Assembly (NCBI RefSeq): GCF_023017105.1
Contig: NZ_JALKEV010000008.1
Coordinates: 155,056 to 219,055, forward strand
Length of the DNA stretch: 64,000 nucleotides
Source of the DNA: Halalkalibacter sp. APA_J-10(15)
Lineage (GTDB): Bacteria > Bacillota > Bacilli > Bacillales > Bacillaceae_D
Reading direction: 5' to 3'
Part shown: positions 24,453-32,324 of the stretch, one piece after another
Position numbering within the stretch: position 1 is the first letter of the stretch
How the letters are laid out: every line of letters starts with the position of its first letter
Made by a program: the position numbers and the translations under genes
Notes under the pieces: generated by a model
What the model saw: only the letters and a program-made list of their open reading frames with translations
Database searches by the model: none
Told to the model about the DNA's origin: nothing

Positions 24453-26519
24453 ATGAAATTAAAATTCAAACAATTGACCATTCTTAGTTTAATATTTTTA
24501 TTGATTTTCTCATCATTTAGTTCGATCGCAGTTGCTGAAACTGAAGGTCAAACACTTCAAAATGGTGAGTACGAGATTCATTTTTCAGTTTTAAAAGATG
24601 GAACAGATGAAACTTCTGTTATGGACGGATATACTGAAAAGCCAGCTTCATTATATGTCAGTGACGATGAATTAACGGTTGATTTGACACTTACGAGTAG
24701 TGATTGGATTAAAGTGTTCCAAACAGATATAAACGGAACTTTTACAGACGCGGAAGTCATTTCAGAAAATGAGGAAGAGGATACTCGTGTCGTTCGTTTC
24801 ACTGTTACCAATTTATCATCAAAGCTTGATGTATTTACACATGTAGTTATTCCATTCATCAATTATGACAATGAATATGTTGTTCAAATCACTTTTGATG
24901 AAGATTCACTTGAGGTTGTTGAATTAGAGGAGTTACCTGAGCCTGTACCTGCACTTGAATTAGCAGATGGGACATATACGATTGATTTTGAAGCTCTACA
25001 TGCAACGGAAGACCGTGCATCAGCAATGGCAGGGTATTTAACGAACCCCGCAACTCTCTCAGTAGCAGGAGAGAATGTGTCCTTAACACTTGAAATTCAA
25101 GAGAGAGAAGGACAAGAATTAACGGATGTACGCTTGCTGCATAATGGAGAGTACAAAAGTGGGACAGTAGAAAGTGAGAATGAAGAAGAGCTATCAAGAG
25201 TTGTAACGTATGATATAAATGCGGTAGCTGAGATAGCAGCAGAAGTAGATATGTATGTAGCTGCAGCAAACTATAGCAATACCCAATCATTCCGTATCGT
25301 ATTAGATGAGGAGTCCGCACAACTGCTTCAAGAAGATGAAGGGAGCAATGAAGACGAAGAGTCTAATGAAGAAGAATCAAATGAAAATGAAGGTGATGAA
25401 GCAAACGACCTTCAATTAGCAGATGGGACATATACGATTGATTTTGAAGCTCTACATGCAACGGAAGACCGTGCATCAGCAATGGCAGGGTATTTAACGA
25501 ACCCCGCAACTCTCTCAGTAGCAGGAGAGAATATGTCCTTAACACTTGAAATTCAAGAGAGAGAAGGACAAGAATTAACGGATGTACGCTTGCTGCATAA
25601 CGGAGAGTTCAAAAGTGGGACAGTAGAAAGTGAGAATGAAGAAGAGCTATCAAGAGTTGTAACGTATGATATAAATGCGGTAACGGAGATAGCAGCAGAA
25701 GTAGATATGTATGTAGCTGCAGCAAACTATAGCAATACCCAATCGTTCCGTATCGTGTTAGATGAGGAGTCCGCACAATTAGTTCAAAATCATGAAGAAG
25801 AAAACGAAGAGTCTAATGAAGAAGAAATAGATGAAAATGAAGACGGCAATCATGATGATGGTGTGATCGAAAACGAAGATGATGAGTTTGATGAAGGCAC
25901 ATATACAATTGACTTTACTGTTTACAAAAATCAAACAACAGATATTTCTGTCATGGATGAGTATACAGTGAAGCCAGCTCACCTAATGATCGAAGGAGAT
26001 ACACAAACAGTTGAAATGACTTTAACACATAGTGATTGGATTAAAGTATTTCAAACAGAAAAGAATGGTAACTATGTTGATGTAGAAGTTGTTTCAGAAG
26101 ATTCAAGTGAAAATACGAGAACCGTACAATTTGAAGTAGAGGATTTATCGCAGTTATTACATGCGTATACAGAGGTCTATTTTGAAGAACCATTTTTATA
26201 TGATGGTAAATATGAGGTTCAAATTGCCTTCGACCTAGAGAGTATGGAAGTATTTGATGAGAATACATCGAATGAAGACGATACGAACGGAGAAAACGAA
26301 CATAACAATAACAATAACAATAATTCAACTAATAAGGATGTTGACGATTTAACGATTAATCGTGATGGGCAAGATCACGACAATGATAAGAATGATCCAT
26401 CAACAAATCAAGAAACCAACGCGAAAACTGCAGACAGAGCTATGATTGGTGGGTTGATACTGTTAATGTTAACGTCAGGAATTTGGCTTTTCCGTAAGTA
26501 TCGTCTCGGAACATTGTAA
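24453..26519 (+). CDS. Four-NEAT-domain cell-wall heme-acquisition protein
   Basis: A 688-residue surface protein. A signal peptide covers about 1-28. NEAT1 spans about 35-155 with the YxxxY heme motif YDNEY (138-142). NEAT2 (about 168-290) and NEAT3 (about 320-442) are nearly identical and lack YxxxY; in its place is YSNTQSF. NEAT4 (about 478-600) carries YDGKY. Linkers are strongly acidic Glu/Asn repeats. The C-terminus holds the sorting motif NAKTA (656-660), a transmembrane segment and FRKYR, again of the NxxTx sortase-B type. It lies 15 bases after the IsdC-like gene, so they are one operon. NEAT1 and NEAT4 probably bind heme. NEAT2/3 may bind hemoprotein or be structural; this is inference. 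Confidence 0.87.
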   Translation: MKLKFKQLTILSLIFLLIFSSFSSIAVAETEGQTLQNGEYEIHFSVLKDGTDETSVMDGYTEKPASLYVSDDELTVDLTLTSSDWIKVFQTDINGTFTDAEVISENEEEDTRVVRFTVTNLSSKLDVFTHVVIPFINYDNEYVVQITFDEDSLEVVELEELPEPVPALELADGTYTIDFEALHATEDRASAMAGYLTNPATLSVAGENVSLTLEIQEREGQELTDVRLLHNGEYKSGTVESENEEELSRVVTYDINAVAEIAAEVDMYVAAANYSNTQSFRIVLDEESAQLLQEDEGSNEDEESNEEESNENEGDEANDLQLADGTYTIDFEALHATEDRASAMAGYLTNPATLSVAGENMSLTLEIQEREGQELTDVRLLHNGEFKSGTVESENEEELSRVVTYDINAVTEIAAEVDMYVAAANYSNTQSFRIVLDEESAQLVQNHEEENEESNEEEIDENEDGNHDDGVIENEDDEFDEGTYTIDFTVYKNQTTDISVMDEYTVKPAHLMIEGDTQTVEMTLTHSDWIKVFQTEKNGNYVDVEVVSEDSSENTRTVQFEVEDLSQLLHAYTEVYFEEPFLYDGKYEVQIAFDLESMEVFDENTSNEDDTNGENEHNNNNNNNSTNKDVDDLTINRDGQDHDNDKNDPSTNQETNAKTADRAMIGGLILLMLTSGIWLFRKYRLGTL
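24958..25322 (+). repeat. NEAT-domain tandem duplication, unit 1
   Basis: This 365-base segment encodes NEAT2. It recurs 456 bases later at 25414-25778 with only about seven base differences by eye (roughly 98% identity), pointing to a recent in-frame duplication or gene conversion. Confidence 0.9.
25414..25778 (+). repeat. NEAT-domain tandem duplication, unit 2
   Basis: The second copy, encoding NEAT3. Differences from unit 1 include Val to Met in AGENV/MSL, Tyr to Phe in GEY/FKSG and Ala to Thr in NAVA/TEIA; the remaining changes are silent. Confidence 0.9.
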
Positions 26520-26572
26520 CATATTATCTATTGAAAAGCGTTAGATTGAAAGCTTGATAGCTTAAGAGAGTG

Positions 26573-26619
26573 GAGGTATTGCAAAAGAATAAAATCATTC
26601 TTTTGATAATGCCTCTCTT
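26573..26619 (+). terminator. Internal hairpin between wall-protein and transporter genes
   Basis: The arm at 26573-26590 (GAGGTATT, then CAAAAGAAT) pairs with 26597-26615 with small mismatches, followed by a TCTTTCATTTC tail. It stands inside the heme operon and may be a partial terminator or mRNA-end stabiliser that sets different levels of wall proteins and transporter. Confidence 0.55.
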
Positions 26620-26656
26620 TCATTTCAAAGGTTTATGAATAGAGGTGGAAAGAATC

Positions 26657-27574
26657 GTGAAAAACATGAAATGGTTTGTAATGATAGCAACACTACTTAT
26701 GGTTGTTGGCTGCGCAAATGAAGAACCACCAAATGAAGAACACACAAAATCTGATCAGACGATGACAGCGTCCAAAGAAATAGATGAACAGATCGAAGAG
26801 GTGCATCGCATTGTTTCCACAACTGTTGCAGCAACTGAAATTTTTGATGCATTGGAAATTGATTTAGTTGGAATTCCAACTAGCTATAAAGATCTTCCTG
26901 GAAGATATGATGGAGTACAGCAGGTAGGAAATCCGATGAATCCAGATATGGAATTAGTTAAGTCACTGCAGCCGACTGATGTTATGTCTGTAACAACATT
27001 ACAAACAGATTTAGAAGATATATTTGAAGCTGTGGATCTCCCTGTAACCTTTTTAAATTTTCAAAGTGTTGATGAGATGCTCTCAGAAATTCAATTTATC
27101 GCTGAACGTTTTAATAGAGAGGAAGAAGCGACTGAGCTGATTTCAACGATTCATGATCAGTTTCAGGTCATTGAAGAGAAAGCACAAGGTAACGAGGAAC
27201 AAACCGTATTAATTTTAATGGGGGTACCTGGAAGTTATTTAGTTGCTACTGAACATTCTTACATAGGTGACTTAGTGAAGAGAGCTGGAGGAGTAAATAT
27301 TGTTGCGGGTGAGGATGTCGAGTATTTAGCTTCTAATACAGAATATCTCCAACAAGCAAACCCAGATATCATTTTACGAGCTGCTCACGGAATGCCAGAT
27401 GAGGTTGTTGAAATGTTTGATGAAGAATTTGCAACAAATGATATTTGGAAGCATTTTAAAGCAGTCCAAGACGATCGAGTATATGACTTAGAAGAAGAGT
27501 TGTTTCCAACAACAGGTAACTTAGCTGTCATTGAAGCTATGGATGTTCTCTATGACATGTTATATCCAGAATAA
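26657..27574 (+). CDS. isdE: Heme ABC transporter substrate-binding lipoprotein (IsdE-like)
   Basis: About 305 residues. The lipobox LLMVVGC with a cysteine acylation site predicts a membrane-anchored lipoprotein. I chose the GTG at 26657 because the AGAGGTGG ribosome site lies 8 bases before it; the open frame extends 12 bases further upstream. The body is a helical-backbone binding protein: RIVSTTVAATEIFDALEIDLVGIPTS, a central helix, then ILMGVPGSYLVATEHSYIGDLVKRAGGVNIV. AAHGMPDEV carries a histidine at the place expected for IsdE's heme ligand. It receives heme from the NEAT proteins and delivers it to the permease encoded next. The heme ligands are assigned by position only. Confidence 0.87.
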   Translation: MKNMKWFVMIATLLMVVGCANEEPPNEEHTKSDQTMTASKEIDEQIEEVHRIVSTTVAATEIFDALEIDLVGIPTSYKDLPGRYDGVQQVGNPMNPDMELVKSLQPTDVMSVTTLQTDLEDIFEAVDLPVTFLNFQSVDEMLSEIQFIAERFNREEEATELISTIHDQFQVIEEKAQGNEEQTVLILMGVPGSYLVATEHSYIGDLVKRAGGVNIVAGEDVEYLASNTEYLQQANPDIILRAAHGMPDEVVEMFDEEFATNDIWKHFKAVQDDRVYDLEEELFPTTGNLAVIEAMDVLYDMLYPE

Positions 27575-27590
27575 AATGAGGTAGAATCGT

Positions 27591-28580
27591 ATGATGAGAA
27601 AAAAAATAGTCAGCATGATCTTAGTAACTGTATTGCTCTTAGTGGTCGCAATTTATTCCGCTATTACGGGTAGTATTCAGGTGGGAATGAATGAACTCAT
27701 TAGTGGATTGATTTCTGGTACAAATGAAGAAGTACAGGTAATAAAAGACCTTAGATTACCTCGCATTATTATTGCTATGTTTGCAGGTGCTGCATTAGCT
27801 GTAGCAGGTACTCTACTACAGGCTGTTATGAGAAATCCACTAGCTGATTCTGGCATCATCGGAATATCTGCAGGTGCGGGGTTTACCTCGATATTAGCTG
27901 TTAGTTTCTTTCCAACGCTTTACTTTTGGTCACCACTATTTGCATTTATAGGAGGTGCTATAGCTTGTATTCTCGTGTATCTCTTTTCATGGAAATCGGG
28001 TTTAAGTCCTGTGCGCATGATTCTAGTTGGTGTCGCGATTAATGCCGTCTTTAGTGGGTTAAGTGATACGTTTAATTATCGAGGTAGCTATACAGTAACA
28101 AGTATTAGTCCGACAACAACCTCGACTTTAGCGATGAGAACATGGCGCGATGTTGAAATGATGGTTAGTTTTGGATCAATTGGCCTTGTATGTGCTGTAG
28201 TGCTTTTTGCAACATGTAATGTATTAGCTTTACAAGATAAAACGGTAAAGAATTTAGGAGTTTCGGTGATTCGATCAAGAGTGTTTGTTTCAGCTGTAGC
28301 TGTTCTTCTAGCTGCTGCTTCTACTGCAGTAGCTGGCTTGATTGCTTTCATTGGTTTACTTATCCCACACATATCAAGATATTTTGTCGGATCAGACCAT
28401 AAATGGCTCATTCCATTTTCAGCTGTAGCTGGTGCATTATTGTTACTTCTTGCTGATACGTTAGGGAGAACGATTATTGCGCCAAATGAAATACCCGCTT
28501 CAATTATAATGGCGATTATTGGTGGGCCGTTTTTAATCTTTCTGTTAAGAAGGAGTGACCACATTCATGGAAATTCGTAA
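27591..28580 (+). CDS. isdF: Heme ABC transporter permease (IsdF, FecCD family)
   Basis: A 329-residue polytopic membrane protein with about nine to ten hydrophobic helices. Family signatures are LRLPRIIIAMFAGAALAVAGTLLQAVMRNPLADSGIIGISAGAGF and GLIAFIGLLIPHISRYFVGSDHKWLIP. The start ATG has an upstream GAGGTAGAA-type site. It is 16 bases after isdE, and its 3' end overlaps the ATPase gene by 14 bases, so translation is probably coupled. It forms the transmembrane dimer that moves heme inward. Confidence 0.9.
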   Translation: MMRKKIVSMILVTVLLLVVAIYSAITGSIQVGMNELISGLISGTNEEVQVIKDLRLPRIIIAMFAGAALAVAGTLLQAVMRNPLADSGIIGISAGAGFTSILAVSFFPTLYFWSPLFAFIGGAIACILVYLFSWKSGLSPVRMILVGVAINAVFSGLSDTFNYRGSYTVTSISPTTTSTLAMRTWRDVEMMVSFGSIGLVCAVVLFATCNVLALQDKTVKNLGVSVIRSRVFVSAVAVLLAAASTAVAGLIAFIGLLIPHISRYFVGSDHKWLIPFSAVAGALLLLLADTLGRTIIAPNEIPASIIMAIIGGPFLIFLLRRSDHIHGNS

Positions 28581-29337
28581 TGTTGACTACTCATATCAAC
28601 AGCGTATTAAAACGTTAAGTGACATATCTATGACAGTACCAAAAGGACAAATCACGACTATCATTGGTCCAAATGGTTCTGGGAAATCAACATTACTACA
28701 ATTGATGTCACGGCATTTAACACCGGGGAAAGGTGAAATGCTATTAGACGGAAAGAACATCTCACTATACTCAACAAAAGAATTTGCTCGTAAAATTGCT
28801 GTTGTTCATCAACAAAATGATGCTCCTAACGATATGACAGTAGAGCGTTTGATAGAATATGGTCGTCTTCCGTATAAAAAGCTACTGCAAATGAAGCAAA
28901 AGGAAGATTACGATATCATCGCTTGGGCTTTAAAATGCACGAATTTAGAGGATAAAAAGGATGTTGTACTAAATCGATTATCAGGAGGAGAGAGACAAAG
29001 AGTTTGGATTGCAATGGCTCTAGCACAAAAAACAAATTATTTATTTTTAGATGAACCGACAACTTATTTAGATTTATTTCATCAGTATGAAATTCTAGAA
29101 TTAATTACTCAATTGAATCAATTAAATAGCATGACGATTGTTATGGTTTTACATGATTTGAATCAAGCTATTAAATATAGTGATCAACTAATTATCATGA
29201 AAGATGGAGCCATTGTTAAACATGGTAAACCTGCTGAAGTGATGAATGAGCAAATCATTAAGGAAATTTATAGATTAGATGTACTAATGAAATCGGATAA
29301 AGATGCAGGGCTCTATATCGTACCAATAGGAGTTTAA
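28567..29337 (+). CDS. Heme ABC transporter ATP-binding protein
   Basis: A 256-residue FecE/HmuV-type ATPase. Walker A is GPNGSGKST, the signature motif is LSGGERQRVWIA, Walker B is YLFLDEPTTYLDL, and the switch histidine is in MVLHDLNQA. The ATG at 28567 is preferred because AAGGAG lies 12 bases upstream, inside the permease gene; the GTG 12 bases earlier directly abuts that site. S. aureus isd lacks a dedicated ATPase of this kind next to srtB, whereas Bacillus loci commonly have one. It is co-transcribed with isdE and isdF. Confidence 0.9.
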   Translation: MEIRNVDYSYQQRIKTLSDISMTVPKGQITTIIGPNGSGKSTLLQLMSRHLTPGKGEMLLDGKNISLYSTKEFARKIAVVHQQNDAPNDMTVERLIEYGRLPYKKLLQMKQKEDYDIIAWALKCTNLEDKKDVVLNRLSGGERQRVWIAMALAQKTNYLFLDEPTTYLDLFHQYEILELITQLNQLNSMTIVMVLHDLNQAIKYSDQLIIMKDGAIVKHGKPAEVMNEQIIKEIYRLDVLMKSDKDAGLYIVPIGV

Positions 29338-29356
29338 AGAGAAAGAGGTTGAGTCA

Positions 29357-30109
29357 GTGAATAAGATCCAAAAAGTGATTCAACGGTGTATCACGATCCT
29401 ATGTATCGCCGTGTTTACCTTTGCAATGTATCAATTAATAACAATTGTCTATGATTATGGGAACAACCGGCATGTATTAGCACAAATTCAAGATGTGTAT
29501 GAAGTGGATGAGAATGGGTTAGGTGATGATCGTGATCAGATTCAAATGTCGTTTGATCCACTCTTAGAAATAAATGAAAATATCGTTGGATGGATAACGA
29601 TTGATGGCACTCGAATTGATTATCCTATATTACAAGCGGAAGATAACGAATATTATTTAAACCGCAACTATTTACATGATGAGACGAGAGCAGGGAGTTT
29701 ATTTTTAGATTATCGTAATGATGTTAATGAAGAAAATAGTCATACGATCATTTATGGGCATCGAATGAGAGATGGTTCGATGTTTGGGCAATTACCACGA
29801 TTTTTAGAGCAAGAATTTTATGATGAAAATTCGACCATGTTGTGGGATACATTATATGAACAATATGATGTTGAAATCTTTTCTGCCTATATTACTACGA
29901 CAGACTTTTACTATATTGAAACAGATTTTCGTGATGATCAACATTATGTATCATTTCTAGAGGATATCCAGGAACGTTCAGTCATTCATTCTAATGTGAC
30001 GGTTCATTCAGATGATCAGATTATCACATTATCCACCTGTGATTATCAGCTTGATCGTGATGAGGGGAGACTAGTCGTTCACGGTAAATTAACTTTAAGA
30101 GAACAATAA
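29357..30109 (+). CDS. srtB: Class B sortase
   Basis: A 250-residue membrane-anchored transpeptidase that attaches NxxTx-type proteins to peptidoglycan. One N-terminal transmembrane segment lies at about 9-30. The catalytic residues are a His in IIYGHRM (near 135), Cys228 in TLSTCDY and Arg238 in DEGRLVVHGK. The long insertion typical of class B sits between His and Cys. The start is GTG with an AAGAGG ribosome site. It closes the heme operon, and its substrates are presumably the two NEAT proteins at the head of the same operon. Confidence 0.92.
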   Translation: MNKIQKVIQRCITILCIAVFTFAMYQLITIVYDYGNNRHVLAQIQDVYEVDENGLGDDRDQIQMSFDPLLEINENIVGWITIDGTRIDYPILQAEDNEYYLNRNYLHDETRAGSLFLDYRNDVNEENSHTIIYGHRMRDGSMFGQLPRFLEQEFYDENSTMLWDTLYEQYDVEIFSAYITTTDFYYIETDFRDDQHYVSFLEDIQERSVIHSNVTVHSDDQIITLSTCDYQLDRDEGRLVVHGKLTLREQ

Positions 30110-30148
30110 TAAGAACCTGCTACACTGAAATAAGGTAGCAGGTTCTTA
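30110..30148. terminator. Bidirectional terminator between the two heme operons
   Basis: A perfect 14-bp inverted repeat (30110-30123 with 30135-30148; core AAGAACCTGCTAC) lies between srtB (+) and the IsdG-type gene (-), overlapping neither. Confidence 0.8.
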
Positions 30149-30158
30149 TCTATATAAA

Positions 30159-30503
30159 TTATTGTGCAGCTTGGTCGATAGACGGATCAGTACCATTTAA
30201 TGGATTTCGAACGACTTTTACATCATAGAAGGAAATGTCATTCTCAATAATGTATTCTGGAATTTCCCTTTTTTGATGAGATTCACGGAAAGCATCGCTT
30301 TTCGTCCAATTCTTAAAATCATCCTTCGAATCCCAACGAGTAACAACGGACACCTCATCATAATCTTTTGTATTTTGTGTAAAATGAACTTCAAGTCCAA
30401 GAAAACCTTCCATAAATTCGACTTTTCCAACTTTCTTGAAACGTTCAATTAACTTCTCACCATTTCCTTTAGTAATTTTTGAGCGATTTGTAACAATAAC
30501 CAT
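30159..30503 (-). CDS. isdG: Heme-degrading monooxygenase (IsdG family)
   Basis: A 114-residue ABM-fold enzyme that opens the heme ring in the cytoplasm and frees iron. It shows the N-terminal [19 protein letters not shown] segment, [14 protein letters not shown] and the [22 protein letters not shown] signature, which supplies the Asn, Trp and His active-site residues. It is the last gene of the second, convergent operon, 29 bases after the ATPase gene. Its ribosome site is AAGGAGGAAT. It supplies the intracellular step for heme imported by either transporter. Confidence 0.9.
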   Translation of the reverse strand: MVIVTNRSKITKGNGEKLIERFKKVGKVEFMEGFLGLEVHFTQNTKDYDEVSVVTRWDSKDDFKNWTKSDAFRESHQKREIPEYIIENDISFYDVKVVRNPLNGTDPSIDQAAQ

Positions 30504-30531
30504 TGTAATTCCTCCTTGTTTTTAATAAATG

Positions 30532-31329
30532 TTAAGCATGCATTCGTCTATTGAATGGTTGTTTTTTTAACGGAATAATCAGTGGATAGTCGTCTTCATA
30601 CATCACTTTTGCATCAATATGATAAACTTCTTTCAAAAATTGTGAGCTTAGTAATGAATCTGGCTCACCCGAGTGTATTAATTTTCCTTGTTTCATTGCT
30701 AACAAATAATCACAATAGGCAGCGGCATGTTGAAGTTCATGTAGTACCATAATAATGGTTGTCTTTTCATGACGATTAATCTCTTCTAAAATATTCAGTA
30801 CTTCTAGTTGATGAGCGATATCTAAATACGTTGTAGGTTCATCTAAAAGCAATACAGGTGTTCTTTGAGTTAACGCTAATGCAATACGTACTTTTTGCTG
30901 TTCACCTCCAGATAAAGTATAAAACATTCGTTCAGCATACTTTGTAATGTTTGTGATTCGCATAGCCCATTCAATGATGTCTTGATCCTCATCGTTTATT
31001 CGATCAAACCATTTCTTATATGGAGCTCTACCATAATGGATAAGCTCCTTTACGGTGAGATTCGGTAGCGATTGTTTTGATTGAGGCATCATAGCAAGCT
31101 TTTGAGCGAATATTTTTGGGTGTAGCCCTCTAATCGATTGCCCTTCTAGGTAAATATTACCGCTTTCTTGTTTGAGAAGTTGAGCGATCGTTTTTAATAA
31201 TGTTGATTTCCCAGAGCCGTTTGGTCCGACGATGGCTGTAAGCTTCCCTTTTGGAATATGTAATGAAATATTAGATAAACAAAAGGAACCGATGTTCAAT
31301 TGAATGTGTTCTGTTTGAATAGCATTCAT
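30532..31329 (-). CDS. Iron/heme ABC transporter ATP-binding protein (second system)
   Basis: A 265-residue FecE-type ATPase. Walker A is GPNGSGKST, the signature is LSGGEQQKVRIA, Walker B is LLLDEPTTYLDIA, and the switch is VLHELQHA. The start codon shares one base with the stop of the permease gene, indicating translational coupling. It is a paralogue of the ATPase in the isdEF operon, and both carry the TTYLD variation after Walker B. Substrate is probably heme, given the flanking IsdG gene, but a siderophore cannot be excluded. Confidence 0.88.
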   Translation of the reverse strand: MNAIQTEHIQLNIGSFCLSNISLHIPKGKLTAIVGPNGSGKSTLLKTIAQLLKQESGNIYLEGQSIRGLHPKIFAQKLAMMPQSKQSLPNLTVKELIHYGRAPYKKWFDRINDEDQDIIEWAMRITNITKYAERMFYTLSGGEQQKVRIALALTQRTPVLLLDEPTTYLDIAHQLEVLNILEEINRHEKTTIIMVLHELQHAAAYCDYLLAMKQGKLIHSGEPDSLLSSQFLKEVYHIDAKVMYEDDYPLIIPLKKQPFNRRMHA

Positions 31330-32324
31330 TAAATCAAGCCTCGTTTCTTCAAAAGAATGAGAAAGAATGGTGCACCTAGAGCGGCAAGCAAGATGCCAAC
31401 TGGTAGTTCAATCGGATCAAACCATGTACGGGCAATCGTATCAGCAACGACAACGAGTATGGCTCCATACATTGCAGAAAGAGGTAAGAGAAATCTGTAA
31501 TCCTCACCAATTAAAATACGGATGATATGAGGGACAATGAGTCCAACAAATCCAATTAATCCTGCAACACTCACAGCTGCTCCCGCTAAAAATGCAGCTA
31601 AGGAAATGAGTAAAAATCGTTGCCATTCTACGCGTTGGCCGAGTAGTTTGGCAGAATCATCTCCTAGTAATAATAAATTGGCAGGTTTAATAGCTAATAG
31701 TGATAGCAGTAAGCCGATAAGCGCATAAGGGTACATAAAATCTAAATGGTACCAACTTCGTCCATTAAGACCACCAGCTAACCAAGGAAGGACGGATTGG
31801 ACACGATCGCTATAAATGATCATGACACCGTTTTGAACAGCTCCTAATAATGCATTAATCGCAACACCTGCCAATATGATTTTCAAAGGCGAAGCTCCTT
31901 TATCCCAAGCGAGAAAATAAATCATCATGGCTGTTACGAAGGCGCCAATGAAAGCTGATATTGGTAGAAGGTAGCTAAATTGTGGTAAAATAAGCATCGT
32001 TAAACTAGCCATTAGTCCACCACCAGCTGTAACACCAATAATACCTGGATCTGCTAAAGGATTCTTCATGACACCTTGTAATAAGGCACCTGACACAGCT
32101 AAGCAAGCACCAACTAGTAGCGCAATTAAGACTCGTGGAAGTCGCAAGTCGAAAATAATAGTGTGATTGAGAGAACCTTCATCTGAAAAAAATACCATTA
32201 AAATTTCTTGAAGTGATATGGTGACCGATCCATATGTCAAACCGAAAAAAAGCGATAGTAAAAGAAGGAGAGGCGCTAAAGAAATCGCTATCGTTCTTCT
32301 TTTTTGGCGTTCTTTAATGTTCAT
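31329..32324 (-). CDS. Iron/heme ABC transporter permease (second system, FecCD family)
   Basis: A 331-residue polytopic membrane protein. Signatures are DLRLPRVLIALLVGACLAVSGALLQGVMKNPLADPGIIGVTAGGGL near residue 59 and VAGLIGFVGLIVPHIIRILIGEDYRFLLP near 247. Around nine to ten transmembrane helices are visible. It overlaps the lipoprotein gene by four bases (ATGA), so translation is coupled. Homologous to the permease of the first operon but clearly divergent, so not a recent copy. Confidence 0.88.
   Translation of the reverse strand: MNIKERQKRRTIAISLAPLLLLLSLFFGLTYGSVTISLQEILMVFFSDEGSLNHTIIFDLRLPRVLIALLVGACLAVSGALLQGVMKNPLADPGIIGVTAGGGLMASLTMLILPQFSYLLPISAFIGAFVTAMMIYFLAWDKGASPLKIILAGVAINALLGAVQNGVMIIYSDRVQSVLPWLAGGLNGRSWYHLDFMYPYALIGLLLSLLAIKPANLLLLGDDSAKLLGQRVEWQRFLLISLAAFLAGAAVSVAGLIGFVGLIVPHIIRILIGEDYRFLLPLSAMYGAILVVVADTIARTWFDPIELPVGILLAALGAPFFLILLKKRGLI

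Noticed and set aside
24889-25545. Long antisense ORFs over the NEAT repeats (143 and 60 residues)
   Set aside because: They mirror the low-complexity acidic, duplicated coding sequence on the other strand and have no ribosome site or family resemblance.
28088-28564. 158-residue antisense ORF in isdF
   Set aside because: The plus-strand FecCD permease is unmistakable over the same bases; the antisense frame lacks a ribosome site and resembles no protein I know.
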